A stretch of DNA of 64,000 nt from Imperialibacter sp964351395 (GTDB lineage Bacteria; Bacteroidota; Bacteroidia; Cytophagales; Cyclobacteriaceae). A program made the translations under genes and the position numbers. Shown here one piece after another: positions 43,818-52,743 of this stretch. The number at the start of each line of letters is the position of its first letter. Position 1 is the stretch's first letter. Where the stretch lies: NCBI GenBank assembly GCA_964351395.1, contig CAYGOF010000018.1:37508-101507 (forward strand), read 5' to 3'. The notes under the pieces are model-generated. The model saw only the letters and a list, made by a program, of their open reading frames with translations. It was not told the DNA's origin and made no database searches.

Positions 43818-44408
43818 TTACTCTATTTCAATATTCCAGGTAAGGTCTACATCTGACTCTCCATCACCAGATGTAGATGTTGCCGACTTGATATTAGGCT
43901 GGTGCTTCAACACCACCCTAAAAGTACCAGTACCGGCTGATCCGGCAGTCCAGGTGGTCGTCAAACCCACTGGCATGTTGGCATCATCCTTATCTCCATA
44001 ATTCACGACATCCGAACGGCTGTCCATGTTTCCATTCCCTTCAGGGTCAGTGAAAAGACCCTCTGTCCATGCGAAGAAGAACATATGCTCGTCACTCTCT
44101 TCTTCCACCTCTTCGGTAATACTTTCGCCTGCCACTGAATTTTCTAACTCAATCGTTAACGTATACTTCGTATCGGGAGCTAGTTTGATTTGACTTACGA
44201 TGGCAATGTCTTCCGGCCCCTCTCCGTCAGGATCTTCCGCTGCTGCTACAACAGGAGTACCACCGCCCTCAGGTGTGAAGGTCAGGGTTACATCAGTAAT
44301 GATTTCTTCTTCATTTTCCGGCTCAGGGTTGTCATCATCCTTGCATCCCATAAACATGACGGCCATGACGGCAGAAAACCAAAGCATTCTGAAACTGATT
44401 TTTCTCAT
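43818..44408 (-). CDS. acidic lipoprotein of the zinc receptor locus
   Basis: This 196-residue protein has a lipoprotein signal (VMFMGC, Cys22) followed by a very acidic stretch (DDDNPEPENEEE), as in surface-exposed Bacteroidota lipoproteins. The body is beta-rich (DVTLTFTPEGGGTP, YTLTIELENSVAGESITEEVEEESDEH, GTFRVVLKHQPNIKS, DVDLTWNIEIE). Small lipoproteins of this type commonly accompany TonB receptors in the phylum. Two TGCAA-type boxes lie 38 and 66 bases upstream, between it and the receptor stop, so it has its own metal-controlled promoter. It may capture metal or a chelate for the receptor; this is inferred from context. Confidence 0.7.
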   Translation of the reverse strand: MRKISFRMLWFSAVMAVMFMGCKDDDNPEPENEEEIITDVTLTFTPEGGGTPVVAAAEDPDGEGPEDIAIVSQIKLAPDTKYTLTIELENSVAGESITEEVEEESDEHMFFFAWTEGLFTDPEGNGNMDSRSDVVNYGDKDDANMPVGLTTTWTAGSAGTGTFRVVLKHQPNIKSATSTSGDGESDVDLTWNIEIE

Positions 44409-44445
44409 TTCTTTCTACATTAATTACAATAACAATTATCTAGTT

Positions 44446-44490
44446 ATGCAATACTATTGCATAAATAGATAATTCGCAACTCAATTGCTT
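44446..44490 (-). promoter_or_regulatory. two Zur/Fur-type operators before the acidic lipoprotein gene
   Basis: ATGCAATACTATTGCAT at 44446-44462 is a perfect match to WTGCAA-N5-TTGCAW. TCGCAACTCAATTGCTT at 44474-44490 is a weaker match. Centre spacing is 28 bp. They lie 38 bases upstream of the ATG. Confidence 0.75.
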
Positions 44491-44499
44491 AAACTTACA

Positions 44500-46905
44500 T
44501 CAGTGGATTGAATAACTTACCGACAATTGAATATTTCTTGCGGTCTGATCGGCAAAATAACGAAGGCGGTCAGTGTTTAACCGGTACCTTGTGTTGAACA
44601 GGTTTTTTACCTGGAAAGCCCAACCCCAATGACCTACTTCTGCATTCCACGAGACATTTGTGATGAAATAACCTTTGGGGGCATCTAAGAAGTCGAAATT
44701 TGAGTCGTCCTCTTTAAAAAGATCAATTTCGTTTGATTTTGCGTCAAGAATTTCCTGCGGAGTGATAGTTCTGGGTTGCTGGAAATAGGGAAAAGTATAG
44801 GATTGGGTAAGTGAGAGTACGGATTTGGTTAAAAAATCAGGTTTTTTGTCGAAATGAATGCCGACATTTATTTTGACTGGTGGAATTTCAGTGAAGCTAT
44901 CGTTTGTTGAAATATTCCTGGCCCAGATGTAGCTAACTTGACCCTCAAGTTCCAGATTATCAATTACCTCTTCTCTGGCGGAAGCATCGACGCCTAAAAA
45001 AAGAGCATCGTCCTGATCGTGGACAAAGTATGGAAATGCACCACGAACTGTGTTGGTAATCCCTCCGGGCCTGGTATAAATATAGTTCTTTATCAGATTT
45101 GCATAGCTAGTGAGCTCCGCCTGTTTTCCGCCAGAATTATATTCAAAAGAGTTGATCCATTTGAATCCCACTTCAGAGTTGATAGTTTTGTCTTCTTCGG
45201 TTAGTACTCCCTGAACGGTGACGTTGTTAAATTGATCTAATTGGTATCGCCAAAGGCCATACTCAAAAGATGCCTGGTGTTTGCCAAAGCTGTAGAGTTC
45301 GGAGATATTGGGGGGCCTCCATGCCATCCCTACATTGGATCTGAAGTCTAAATGACTCCGTATCTCTCGTTTCAGCCCCAAAGACCCAGTCACCTGATTA
45401 AACGTTAACGTGTTGATGAAAAGGTCATTGTTGGGCTCCCTCCCTCTCACAGAGCTGTACTGATAGTCGTACCTGATGCCCCCCTCATAGGTCGTTTCAC
45501 CGAAGTCTAGTTTTTCGATGGCATACACTCCCACCCTGGTATTGTTATAATTGGGGACAAATGGAACAGTATTAGTGCCGGGAATATTGTTATTGTCCTG
45601 ATAAACCCATTGAACGCCCATTTTACCCTGAAACTGGCCCAGGTTGGGATGGTTCCAGTCGAAATCCACACTTTGGGAGGCCAACTCGAGGTCAATTGAC
45701 GGTATGTCGTTCAAGGCCCCCCTCCTGACATCAAACTCCTGCCGGTGGTTGAACTGATAAGCATACTGAAATGAAAATTCCTGATTATCCATGATATAGG
45801 AACCTTTCAACTTTAAAAGGCTATGCGAAACCTCTTGCCTGGGAGAATTTATCTTGTAAGAAAAAGGTGCAGTTTCTGCCGGCTCAGACCTGTTAATAGC
45901 CTGAATCAAGTCTTCCAAATTACCATTTACCGACCCCCTCAATATCCCCAGATTTTGCTGAAAACGGCTGTAGTAGCCCTCAAAGTCAAAAGCACCCTTA
46001 TGTAACCGGAAGCCTCCCGAAAAACTATTTTCCTTTTTGCCAGTATTTGTCAATTGATAGTCAGGGGCTTTCAAATCTCCTTGTTCAACTATAGAGCCCT
46101 GAGCAGACAAAACGAGATGATTCCATCCGTAGCTTAGTCCCATATTGCTCTCACCAGACCTGCCATTGCTCTTACCCGTTGCTCCCACACTGCCTTTAAA
46201 ACCGGAGGAAAGTTCCATTTTCGGAGGGTTGATAAGAATTACGCCTCCCAGTGCGTCCGGGCCATACCGAACGGTTGCTGCTCCTTTAACAACCTCAAGC
46301 GACCCGGCAAGGGATGGGTCGATCTCCGGGCCATGTTCAACACCCCAGTTCTGAAATTCATGACGCACACCGTTATTAATAATCAACACTCGATTGCTAT
46401 GCAACCCATGGATTATTGGTTTAACAATATTCTGACCTGTGCTGATCGTAGAAACACCAGCAATTTGCCCAGCCATGTCCCCAAATGACTCGGACTTCGA
46501 CAATTCAAAATCCTGCTCGGATAGCTTAGAAATTTTTACGCTATTGAGGCTGGTGGGGTTATAGTCTCCTTCCACAACTACGCTTTCAAGCACTTTGTCA
46601 TCATGTGCCAGGAAGATAGTAGGATTGTTGTGGTAGGAGTCGTGATGATGAATGGCTGTTTTGTACCCAACATGCGAGATGATAAGATTGAACTCTTTTT
46701 CGCAGATATTCTCTATTTTAAAAAAGCCGTTCTCGTCCGAAATGGTGCCCTCGGTTTCATTCTCAATTGCTACAGTCACAAACGGAATTACCTCTTTTGT
46801 TTCCATATCTACAATCTTTCCGGAAACCGAGTAAGAACACTTCTCTTGCGAAAAAGAATGGTGACAAATGAATACCGCCAACAGTAAAAAAAGACTACTC
46901 CTCAC
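44500..46905 (-). CDS. TonB-dependent receptor, probably for zinc (ZnuD-like role)
   Basis: This 801-residue outer-membrane receptor starts with GTG, overlapping the Fur-family regulator stop by 11 bases. It has a signal peptide (HHSFS-Q). Residues about 24-105 form a carboxypeptidase-regulatory-like domain, with a His-rich turn HHHDSYHNN that could touch metal. A plug (GQNIVKPIIHGLHSNRVLII, NNGVRHEFQNWGVEHGPEID) and a barrel follow. The plug's NNGVRHEFQNWGxEH segment with several His/Glu residues is shared by ZnuD-type receptors. Co-transcription with a zinc-type regulator and flanking TGCAA boxes supports zinc uptake. The exact ligand is inferred. Confidence 0.85.
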   Translation of the reverse strand: MRSSLFLLLAVFICHHSFSQEKCSYSVSGKIVDMETKEVIPFVTVAIENETEGTISDENGFFKIENICEKEFNLIISHVGYKTAIHHHDSYHNNPTIFLAHDDKVLESVVVEGDYNPTSLNSVKISKLSEQDFELSKSESFGDMAGQIAGVSTISTGQNIVKPIIHGLHSNRVLIINNGVRHEFQNWGVEHGPEIDPSLAGSLEVVKGAATVRYGPDALGGVILINPPKMELSSGFKGSVGATGKSNGRSGESNMGLSYGWNHLVLSAQGSIVEQGDLKAPDYQLTNTGKKENSFSGGFRLHKGAFDFEGYYSRFQQNLGILRGSVNGNLEDLIQAINRSEPAETAPFSYKINSPRQEVSHSLLKLKGSYIMDNQEFSFQYAYQFNHRQEFDVRRGALNDIPSIDLELASQSVDFDWNHPNLGQFQGKMGVQWVYQDNNNIPGTNTVPFVPNYNNTRVGVYAIEKLDFGETTYEGGIRYDYQYSSVRGREPNNDLFINTLTFNQVTGSLGLKREIRSHLDFRSNVGMAWRPPNISELYSFGKHQASFEYGLWRYQLDQFNNVTVQGVLTEEDKTINSEVGFKWINSFEYNSGGKQAELTSYANLIKNYIYTRPGGITNTVRGAFPYFVHDQDDALFLGVDASAREEVIDNLELEGQVSYIWARNISTNDSFTEIPPVKINVGIHFDKKPDFLTKSVLSLTQSYTFPYFQQPRTITPQEILDAKSNEIDLFKEDDSNFDFLDAPKGYFITNVSWNAEVGHWGWAFQVKNLFNTRYRLNTDRLRYFADQTARNIQLSVSYSIH

Positions 46906-47311
46906 TGCAAACCTGACATATACCGTTCAAAATAAGGTTGGCTTCCTGCACCTGATAGCCAGGCAACTTTATATCAGGAAGATGTTCATCTAAACATTGA
47001 ATGATTCCACATTCATTACATTTAAAATGCATGTGATTATGGTGATGCTCTTCTGCATCACAGGTGTCGTGGCACACACCATATGTAGCAAATCCGCTAT
47101 CATCCGGAATTTTGTGAAGCACTCCGTTGTCAGTAAATGAGTTTAAAGTCCGATAGAGCGTCACACGATCATATTCCGAAAATCTATCCATCAAATCTTT
47201 GAATGAAAGCGCTTTCTTCTGATTCAGAAAAAAATCGAGTACATCCATTCGGCTGTCAGTAATTCGCAGCTTGTGATTTTTAAGTATCTGCTTTAGCGAA
47301 CTGTATTTCAT
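46895..47311 (-). CDS. Fur-family metal repressor, probably Zur
   Basis: The protein is 138 residues with start ATG 47311. A longer frame to 47362 would cover the operator, so it is rejected. The winged helix reads ALSFKDLMDRFSEYDRVTLYRTLNSFTDNGVLHKIP. The metal-binding part has CDAEEHHHNHMHFKCNECG, and the C-terminus has CQVC, giving the CxxC...CxxC structural zinc site plus a His-rich regulatory site. Its own promoter carries a TGCAA-type box, and all good copies of that box in the window lie at ZIP, ABC, receptor and His-rich genes, so zinc is the likely signal. It forms an operon with the receptor gene. Confidence 0.88.
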   Translation of the reverse strand: MKYSSLKQILKNHKLRITDSRMDVLDFFLNQKKALSFKDLMDRFSEYDRVTLYRTLNSFTDNGVLHKIPDDSGFATYGVCHDTCDAEEHHHNHMHFKCNECGIIQCLDEHLPDIKLPGYQVQEANLILNGICQVCSEE

Positions 47312-47330
47312 GGTGGTAAAGATAACAAAA

Positions 47331-47347
47331 ATGCAACTTAGTTGCGA
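47331..47347 (-). promoter_or_regulatory. autoregulatory Zur/Fur-type operator
   Basis: ATGCAACTTAGTTGCGA lies 20 bases upstream of the regulator ATG. A further half site, TTGCAACTTATGC, lies about 10 bases beyond. It matches WTGCAA-N5-TTGCAW at all but the second-to-last position. Confidence 0.75.
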
Positions 47348-47402
47348 CATGAATGATTGCAACTTATGCTCTTCCGCTGTTGAGAGGTTTTCCGCTTGAT
47401 CC

Positions 47403-47562
47403 GAAAAATATTCTTTGATTTGTGCAATAAAAAACCCTATTATTCTGAAATAATAGGGTTTTGAAGTAAAATAATACTATTTTAAGTAGTCCGTAGGGGG
47501 CTATCTTATTGTTTGATTTTCAGGTGTTTATAAGTTTTATAGAAAACATTTAGTGAAACAAA
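47403..47562 (+). repeat. dispersed intergenic repeat, copy B
   Basis: The order is a leader GAAAAATATTCTTTGATTTG, hairpin AAACCCTATTATT-CTG-AAATAATAGGGTTT at 47432-47461, an AT-rich joint AAATAATACTATTTTAA, core GTAGTCCGTAGGGGG at 47486-47500, then a TTGATTTTCA segment, AGAAAACATTTAGTGAAACA and the end. Copy D at 61.5 kb shares leader, hairpin type, joint and core. It lies between the TetR stop and the Zur promoter, so it may terminate tetR transcripts coming from the right. Confidence 0.8.
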
Positions 47563-47567
47563 GTCGG

Positions 47568-48155
47568 TCAAATAAATTCCATTAGCTCTAAGGTGAGCTC
47601 ATCATTACTTTTTACAGCGCCGATAATGTTTAATAAAATCATGTGTTTAAAAACCTGGTAAGATGTTTCTCCAAATCTGCTGCTTTCCGACAAGAACGTC
47701 CGAAAGAGTGTCTTATGACATCTGATCAAAGTTTCTAAGTCAACCTCAGGACGCAGCATCTGCTGGACTCTCGCTCTTTTCAGAAGCAAATCTACAATTT
47801 GGTCAGTCTTGCTATTCACTCTTTTGTACATGTCTCTGGCATCCGGGACAGACCTAGCAGAATGCAATTGAAATATGAAATTAAGCATTTCAATTTGATC
47901 ATACCTGAATTTATAGAACTGGATCAACAATAGAAGAGGGTTATCGTCAGACTTATCAAGCAGATCGATATAGTGGTCCCATTCTAGTTGCGCCAGCTCA
48001 ACAAGACTTAAAATCAGCTTCTTTCTGCTTCCAAATCGTAGATCGAGACTTTCTTTTGAAATAGAGGCTGCTCTTGCTATTTCGTCCATGCTGGTCCTTT
48101 CTCCGTATTGTGCAAAAAGCGATAAAGCTATTTTTAGTATCTCGGTATTATTCAT
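47568..48155 (-). CDS. TetR/AcrR-family regulator
   Basis: This 195-residue protein has an N-terminal TetR DNA-binding domain: NTEILKIALSLFAQYGERTS, MDEIARAASISKESLDLRFG, SRKKLILSLVELAQ. A helical ligand domain with no Cys or other special motif follows. TetR regulators often control RND pumps. The pump genes start 1.5 kb away on the same strand, so control of them is possible, though a LytTR system sits nearer the pump promoter. It ends 5 bases from repeat copy B. Confidence 0.88.
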   Translation of the reverse strand: MNNTEILKIALSLFAQYGERTSMDEIARAASISKESLDLRFGSRKKLILSLVELAQLEWDHYIDLLDKSDDNPLLLLIQFYKFRYDQIEMLNFIFQLHSARSVPDARDMYKRVNSKTDQIVDLLLKRARVQQMLRPEVDLETLIRCHKTLFRTFLSESSRFGETSYQVFKHMILLNIIGAVKSNDELTLELMEFI

Positions 48156-48666
48156 GACTTATTGTGAGACTATATTAAAGGGTCAAGTAGTTTGTGTTCT
48201 TACGCCTCGTTTTGCACTGCCCCAAAAAGGCCTGCTCTCGTACAGATTTCTTTGAAACCCTGATGTGACACACGAAATATGATCTTGGCCTAACGGCCAT
48301 TTAGCAACGTTTAAACATGATTTTCATTGGTCTGTCATTAGCTACCATGACACTAGCGTACCTTCTATGATAACATTGTTGCTAAACACATTTCCCTTGC
48401 CTGGACGAGAATTCCACCAGAAAATGTATTTGTGCCAAAGTTTCATGTTGAACTAAATCAGACTGATTAACTGCCAACTCGAAAAGCATTCTGAACTTAG
48501 AATTTCGATCATCCTTGTTTAAGGATGCTGGTATTGTCGATGAATAGTAAATCTTATTTTTTTTCATAATAAGGCACTTAAATGATGATTCAATTCCGTA
48601 GTTATCGCAAGCCGAGTATTGACTACATGTTATCTTACTCGAATAGAAGCCGTCTTTTTATCGATT
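48156..48666. other. 510-base AT-rich gap between the NmrA remnant and tetR
   Basis: No well-supported gene was found. A 61-codon minus-strand frame at 48382-48567 (starting MKKNKIYYSSTIPASLNKDD) has no recognised family and may be chance. The part near 48156-48300 should contain the tetR promoter, but no clear -33/-7 pair was found. Confidence 0.4.
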
Positions 48667-49545
48667 TTATTCAGCAGTCAACATTTTTCCCTTTTCTCTT
48701 TCGATAAACTCTTTTAATGTCGTTGCCCTTTTATTTGTTATCCGATAAAAATTATCTGAAATGTCAGGCTCGCTTTGGATTCTGGGCAAGAAATGAAGCA
48801 TAGTCATTACTTATGCCAAACCACTTTTAATTCCCGCCATTCTCTTTTTGAAATAAAAGCTTATCGGGTTCATACTTTGAAAACGAATTTCGATCCCAAT
48901 CATATCTCTTATCAACTCCGCCATTTCATAAAAGTTCTTGTTTTCTAAACCTGTGATGTCGTATCCAGAATTTTGGTATTCAGTGAATGACTTAATCAAC
49001 ATTGCCGATGCCTCTCCGATATTCCTTACATCAACCCAATTAAATTTCGCTTTCCCAGATGGAAGTGTAATGGAATGTGTTTCCAAGATTTCCGGCAAAA
49101 GGATAGTTGTAAGGTTCTGCATAAAATAAGCTGGCCGGATAAAAACATACCTAAAGCCGTAAGACTTAATCAGCCGTTCAATTTTATTGTGAGGAATCAC
49201 GCTGCTTTTCTCGGCACCTTGAACCGATAAAAAGGCGATTTCTTCAACACCGCTTTTCTTCGCTGACAGCAGCAACGGGTTGAAATATTTTTCGACTTGA
49301 GAAATATGAGGTGGCCTAAGAAGAAACAGCGTGTTAATGCTTTTAAAAGCCGAATGAAAGGTGTTTTGGTCTTCGAAATCAAACCTCACAAATGACAAAT
49401 TTGAATACTGCAGAAACTCTTTTTTGCTGCTTTGAATATTTCGAACAGCTGCAACTATTTTAAATTCATTATCCATTACGCAGAGAAAGTGAATGACTTC
49501 TCTCCCAATGTTTCCTGTGGCCCCTGTGATAAGTATTCTTTTCAT
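48667..49545 (-). pseudogene. NmrA/NAD(P)-binding oxidoreductase interrupted by an in-frame TAA
   Basis: From ATG 49545 the product is an NmrA-like SDR: MKRILITGATGNIGREVIHF (dinucleotide-binding GxTGxxG), VEEIAFLSVQGAEKSSVIPH, YGFRYVFIRPAYFMQNL, then KRMAGIKSGLA. TAA follows at 48811-48813. The same frame continues past it as VMTMLHFLPRIQSEPDISDN, FYRITNKRATTLKEFIEREK to a stop at 48667, which is the family's usual C-terminus. One base change (TTA to TAA would fit) explains the break. The gene is the last member of the RND operon, 84 bases after the pump stop. A product lacking the last 48 residues might still fold. Confidence 0.75.
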
Positions 49546-49629
49546 CTCCCTCACTTCATCTTTAGATCCCTGGCATATTAGAACAATTTGGGCAGTCATT
49601 TAATAATCGACACTAGAACAACCCTTGTT

Positions 49630-52600
49630 TCAAGCTAATTGCGGTGCCGTCTGCGATTTGCGTTTTGCAATGCCGTCTTTGGCCATATCAACGATCATAT
49701 AAACAGCAGGCACGATGAATACTGTGAGACACATAGAGCTTGTTAAGCCTCCAACAAGCGCCCAGCCCAAGCCATTTTTCCATGAGGCACCGGCCCCAGA
49801 TGCCAATGCTACCGGCAATAGCCCTATCACCATTGATAACGTGGTCATCAAAATTGGTCTTAACCTCTCTTTTCCAGCCTCGAGCAATGCTTCATAAGTG
49901 TTCATTCCCTCATGCTTAGCTTTATTGGCAAAGTCCACAATTAGAATAGAGTTTTTACTCACCAAACCCATCATCACAACCATGCCCATCAAAGTAAACA
50001 CACTTAGTGAGCTTTTGGCTAGTGCCAAAGCCAAGAAAGCACCTGTAAAGGACATAGGGATAGCAAAGAGCACCACAAGTGGGTATATATAATTGTCATA
50101 CAGCAATATCATTAGAAGATAAATAAGTACCAGACTCAGTAAAAAAGCGCCTCCAATTGTGGCAAAAGAATCCGATTGGTTAGCAGTTTCACCAATCCAA
50201 AAAACAGAAACTGATTCAGGGAAATTTGTAGTGGCCAAAGCCGTGTTAATTTCTCCTGCTACTTCACCTATTTGCCTCCCGACTAAGCTGCCGGTTATCA
50301 TCACCGAGGAGATACGATCGGTTCGCTCCAATTGATTGGCCCCAACACCAAGGGAAATGTCAGCAAACTGATCCAAACGAACTATCTCCCCTTTGTTGTT
50401 CATAAAAGAAAGTGATTGTACATCTGAGGCGTTTGTTCGGTCGAAATCTTGAAGTTGAATGACGATGTCGTAGTCGGAATCTCCGTCGGTGTATTGATTA
50501 TCATCATTGCCGCTGAAGGCAGTGGCCATTGTGCCCCCAACACTCAATACGTTCAGCCCAAGATCGGCCATCTTTTCTTTGTCAATTTTTACTTTCAACT
50601 CCGGAATTCCACCAGAAACACTCAGCTTAACATTCGACGTGCCAGCAGTGTGCATGACAATTTTTTTCACTTTTTCCCCGTACTCAAGAGCTGTTTCTCT
50701 ATCGGTATGGCTCACTATGATTTGTATCGGTTTGTTGGCTGCCGAGCCATTAATATCTAGTGTTGCATCTGCCACATCTAACCCGGGAATGTCGGCTAGT
50801 TTCAATTTGAGGTCCCTGGCAAAGGCTGCATCTCTTACATTGGCATCTTCCTTTAATTGTATTGTCAACTCAGATTTGTAGGTATTTAGGCCTCCTGCGT
50901 CTCGGCCGCTTCCGCTAACTCCGACACTTGTGAGCACGTTCTTCACCTCAGGAAGAGCCATGATACGTTCTTCGGCCACCTTTGTCATTCTATCGGTGTA
51001 TTCCACCGTGCTTGATTTATCAGTCTCCAAATACAACACAACCTCCCCCCTATCTCCTTGTTCGATGAAGGAGTTGCCTATAAATCCTCTTGTTACTAAA
51101 AGTAACGACCCCAGAAAAATGGCGAAAATGCCAACCACTGTAATGGCTTTATGACTTAAAACCCATTTCAATAGACTTACATACCAATTACTTAATGCGA
51201 TGATTTGATCTTCAGTCCATTTATTCATTCTACTCCACCAATCATTTTTCCCGAGATCAACCAGCGTAGCAAACCTGGAAGCTAGAAGAGGTGTGATAGT
51301 GAAAGAGACTGATAAACTTATTAGTGTGGAAATCACAATTACCCAGGAAAATTGACCTAGGATGGCCGAAATAATGCCTGCATTTGTCAATGCTAAAGGC
51401 AGGAAAACAACAACGTCAACTAAAGTGATGGCAACAGCAGTAAAACCTATTTCGTTTCGTCCATCGATAGATGCTTTTACCTTATCCTTACCCATGGCAA
51501 GGTGTCGGTGAATGTTTTCGAGCACAACTATACTGTCATCAACAAGGATACCAATCACCAATGTGAGTGCCAAAAGGGTCATTAGGTTGAATGTGTAGCC
51601 TAATAGGTACATAGCAATCACTGTACATAAGAAAGAAGATGGGATGGCAACCATTACGATCAGACTGTCTCTCAGGCTGTGTAGAAAAATGAGCATGACA
51701 AAAGCGACAAGAAAAAGCGCAATGACTAAATCATGCTTGACGGCGTCTGATGCTGCGATAGTAAAGTCGGTACCATCTACTGCGAGTGTCATTTTGAAAC
51801 CACGATCCGCGTATCTTTTTTCAAGTTCAGTAACTCTGGCTTTGATAATTTCGGCTACTTCTATTGCGTTTGCATCACCTTGCTTCGTGATATTCATACC
51901 TATCGAAGCAATTCCATTGATCCTGTTTATCGTTTCGACGTCTTTTTTTCCATCTACAACTAAGGCGATATCTTTTAGCTTCACCTTCGATCCATTAGGA
52001 AGACGGGAGATCACAAGGTTTTCGAGTTCTTCCAGGTCGGTGAATTTGCCTGTGAGCTTAACTCTGAGTCCAGATGCATCGTTTTCGACCTTGCCCGTAG
52101 GGAAATCGATGTTGTTTTGACCAATTGCCTGGTTGACCGCAAGTAGCGATATGTTATTTGCCTTGAGCTTTTCCTCATTGATCATGACCCTTATGGCCCG
52201 TTCCTCGCCTCCAATCAAATCTAAAGTGGCCACGCCTTTTGTAGATGATAGTTGCGGCACGATTTGATCTTTGACGAATTGATAAAACCGTGTATTTGAT
52301 TCATCATTAGAGGAAAGGCTGTATTTGAGTATTGGAAAATCATCTGAGGATACTTTGGATACGCTCGGTGTTTTCACGCCTTCCGGCAGCTCAACCTCAA
52401 TCCCACTGATTTTGCGTTGGGCTTTTCCTTGTGCGTCATCTACATCAACCCCATTGTTCAACTCAAGAATAACTATACTTAGATTTTCATAAGAGGAAGA
52501 CCGGATTCGTTTGATGTTTTCCAAAGTAGATAACCGATCTTCTATCGCTTTGGTAACCTCACTTTCCACTTCGCTAGGCGAAGCTCCCGGATAAACGGTG

Positions 52601-52743
52601 GCAATCGTAAGCGTTGGAATGTTAAACTTTGGGAGCAGCTCATAACTCAAGCTATTGTAGCTGAGCAAGCCGAAGATGGTGATGACAATCAGTGCTACCA
52701 CTACTACTGAAGGTCTTTTGATTACGTATTCTGAGATTGTCAT
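49630..52743 (-). CDS. RND efflux pump, inner-membrane permease (HAE1 type)
   Basis: This 1037-residue protein has twelve helices and two large periplasmic loops. It opens ISEYVIKRPSVVVVALIVIT, typical of AcrB/MexB-like pumps. Helix 4 has LVIGILVDDSIVVLENIHRH with the proton-relay Asp pair. FLPLALTNAGIISAILGQFS and the repeat MGMVVMMGLVSKNSILIVDFANKAKHEGM follow later. It works with the adaptor and TolC-type genes directly upstream; its ATG overlaps the adaptor stop (TAATG). It probably expels drugs or other amphiphilic compounds. CzcA-type metal export is less likely, because the sequence follows the HAE1 pattern. Confidence 0.93.
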   Translation of the reverse strand: MTISEYVIKRPSVVVVALIVITIFGLLSYNSLSYELLPKFNIPTLTIATVYPGASPSEVESEVTKAIEDRLSTLENIKRIRSSSYENLSIVILELNNGVDVDDAQGKAQRKISGIEVELPEGVKTPSVSKVSSDDFPILKYSLSSNDESNTRFYQFVKDQIVPQLSSTKGVATLDLIGGEERAIRVMINEEKLKANNISLLAVNQAIGQNNIDFPTGKVENDASGLRVKLTGKFTDLEELENLVISRLPNGSKVKLKDIALVVDGKKDVETINRINGIASIGMNITKQGDANAIEVAEIIKARVTELEKRYADRGFKMTLAVDGTDFTIAASDAVKHDLVIALFLVAFVMLIFLHSLRDSLIVMVAIPSSFLCTVIAMYLLGYTFNLMTLLALTLVIGILVDDSIVVLENIHRHLAMGKDKVKASIDGRNEIGFTAVAITLVDVVVFLPLALTNAGIISAILGQFSWVIVISTLISLSVSFTITPLLASRFATLVDLGKNDWWSRMNKWTEDQIIALSNWYVSLLKWVLSHKAITVVGIFAIFLGSLLLVTRGFIGNSFIEQGDRGEVVLYLETDKSSTVEYTDRMTKVAEERIMALPEVKNVLTSVGVSGSGRDAGGLNTYKSELTIQLKEDANVRDAAFARDLKLKLADIPGLDVADATLDINGSAANKPIQIIVSHTDRETALEYGEKVKKIVMHTAGTSNVKLSVSGGIPELKVKIDKEKMADLGLNVLSVGGTMATAFSGNDDNQYTDGDSDYDIVIQLQDFDRTNASDVQSLSFMNNKGEIVRLDQFADISLGVGANQLERTDRISSVMITGSLVGRQIGEVAGEINTALATTNFPESVSVFWIGETANQSDSFATIGGAFLLSLVLIYLLMILLYDNYIYPLVVLFAIPMSFTGAFLALALAKSSLSVFTLMGMVVMMGLVSKNSILIVDFANKAKHEGMNTYEALLEAGKERLRPILMTTLSMVIGLLPVALASGAGASWKNGLGWALVGGLTSSMCLTVFIVPAVYMIVDMAKDGIAKRKSQTAPQLA

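Noticed and set aside
49630..52743. RND pump as a CzcA-type zinc exporter of the zinc island
   Set aside because: Motifs and the neighbouring TetR/LytTR regulators fit a HAE1 drug-type pump, and no TGCAA box lies before its operon.
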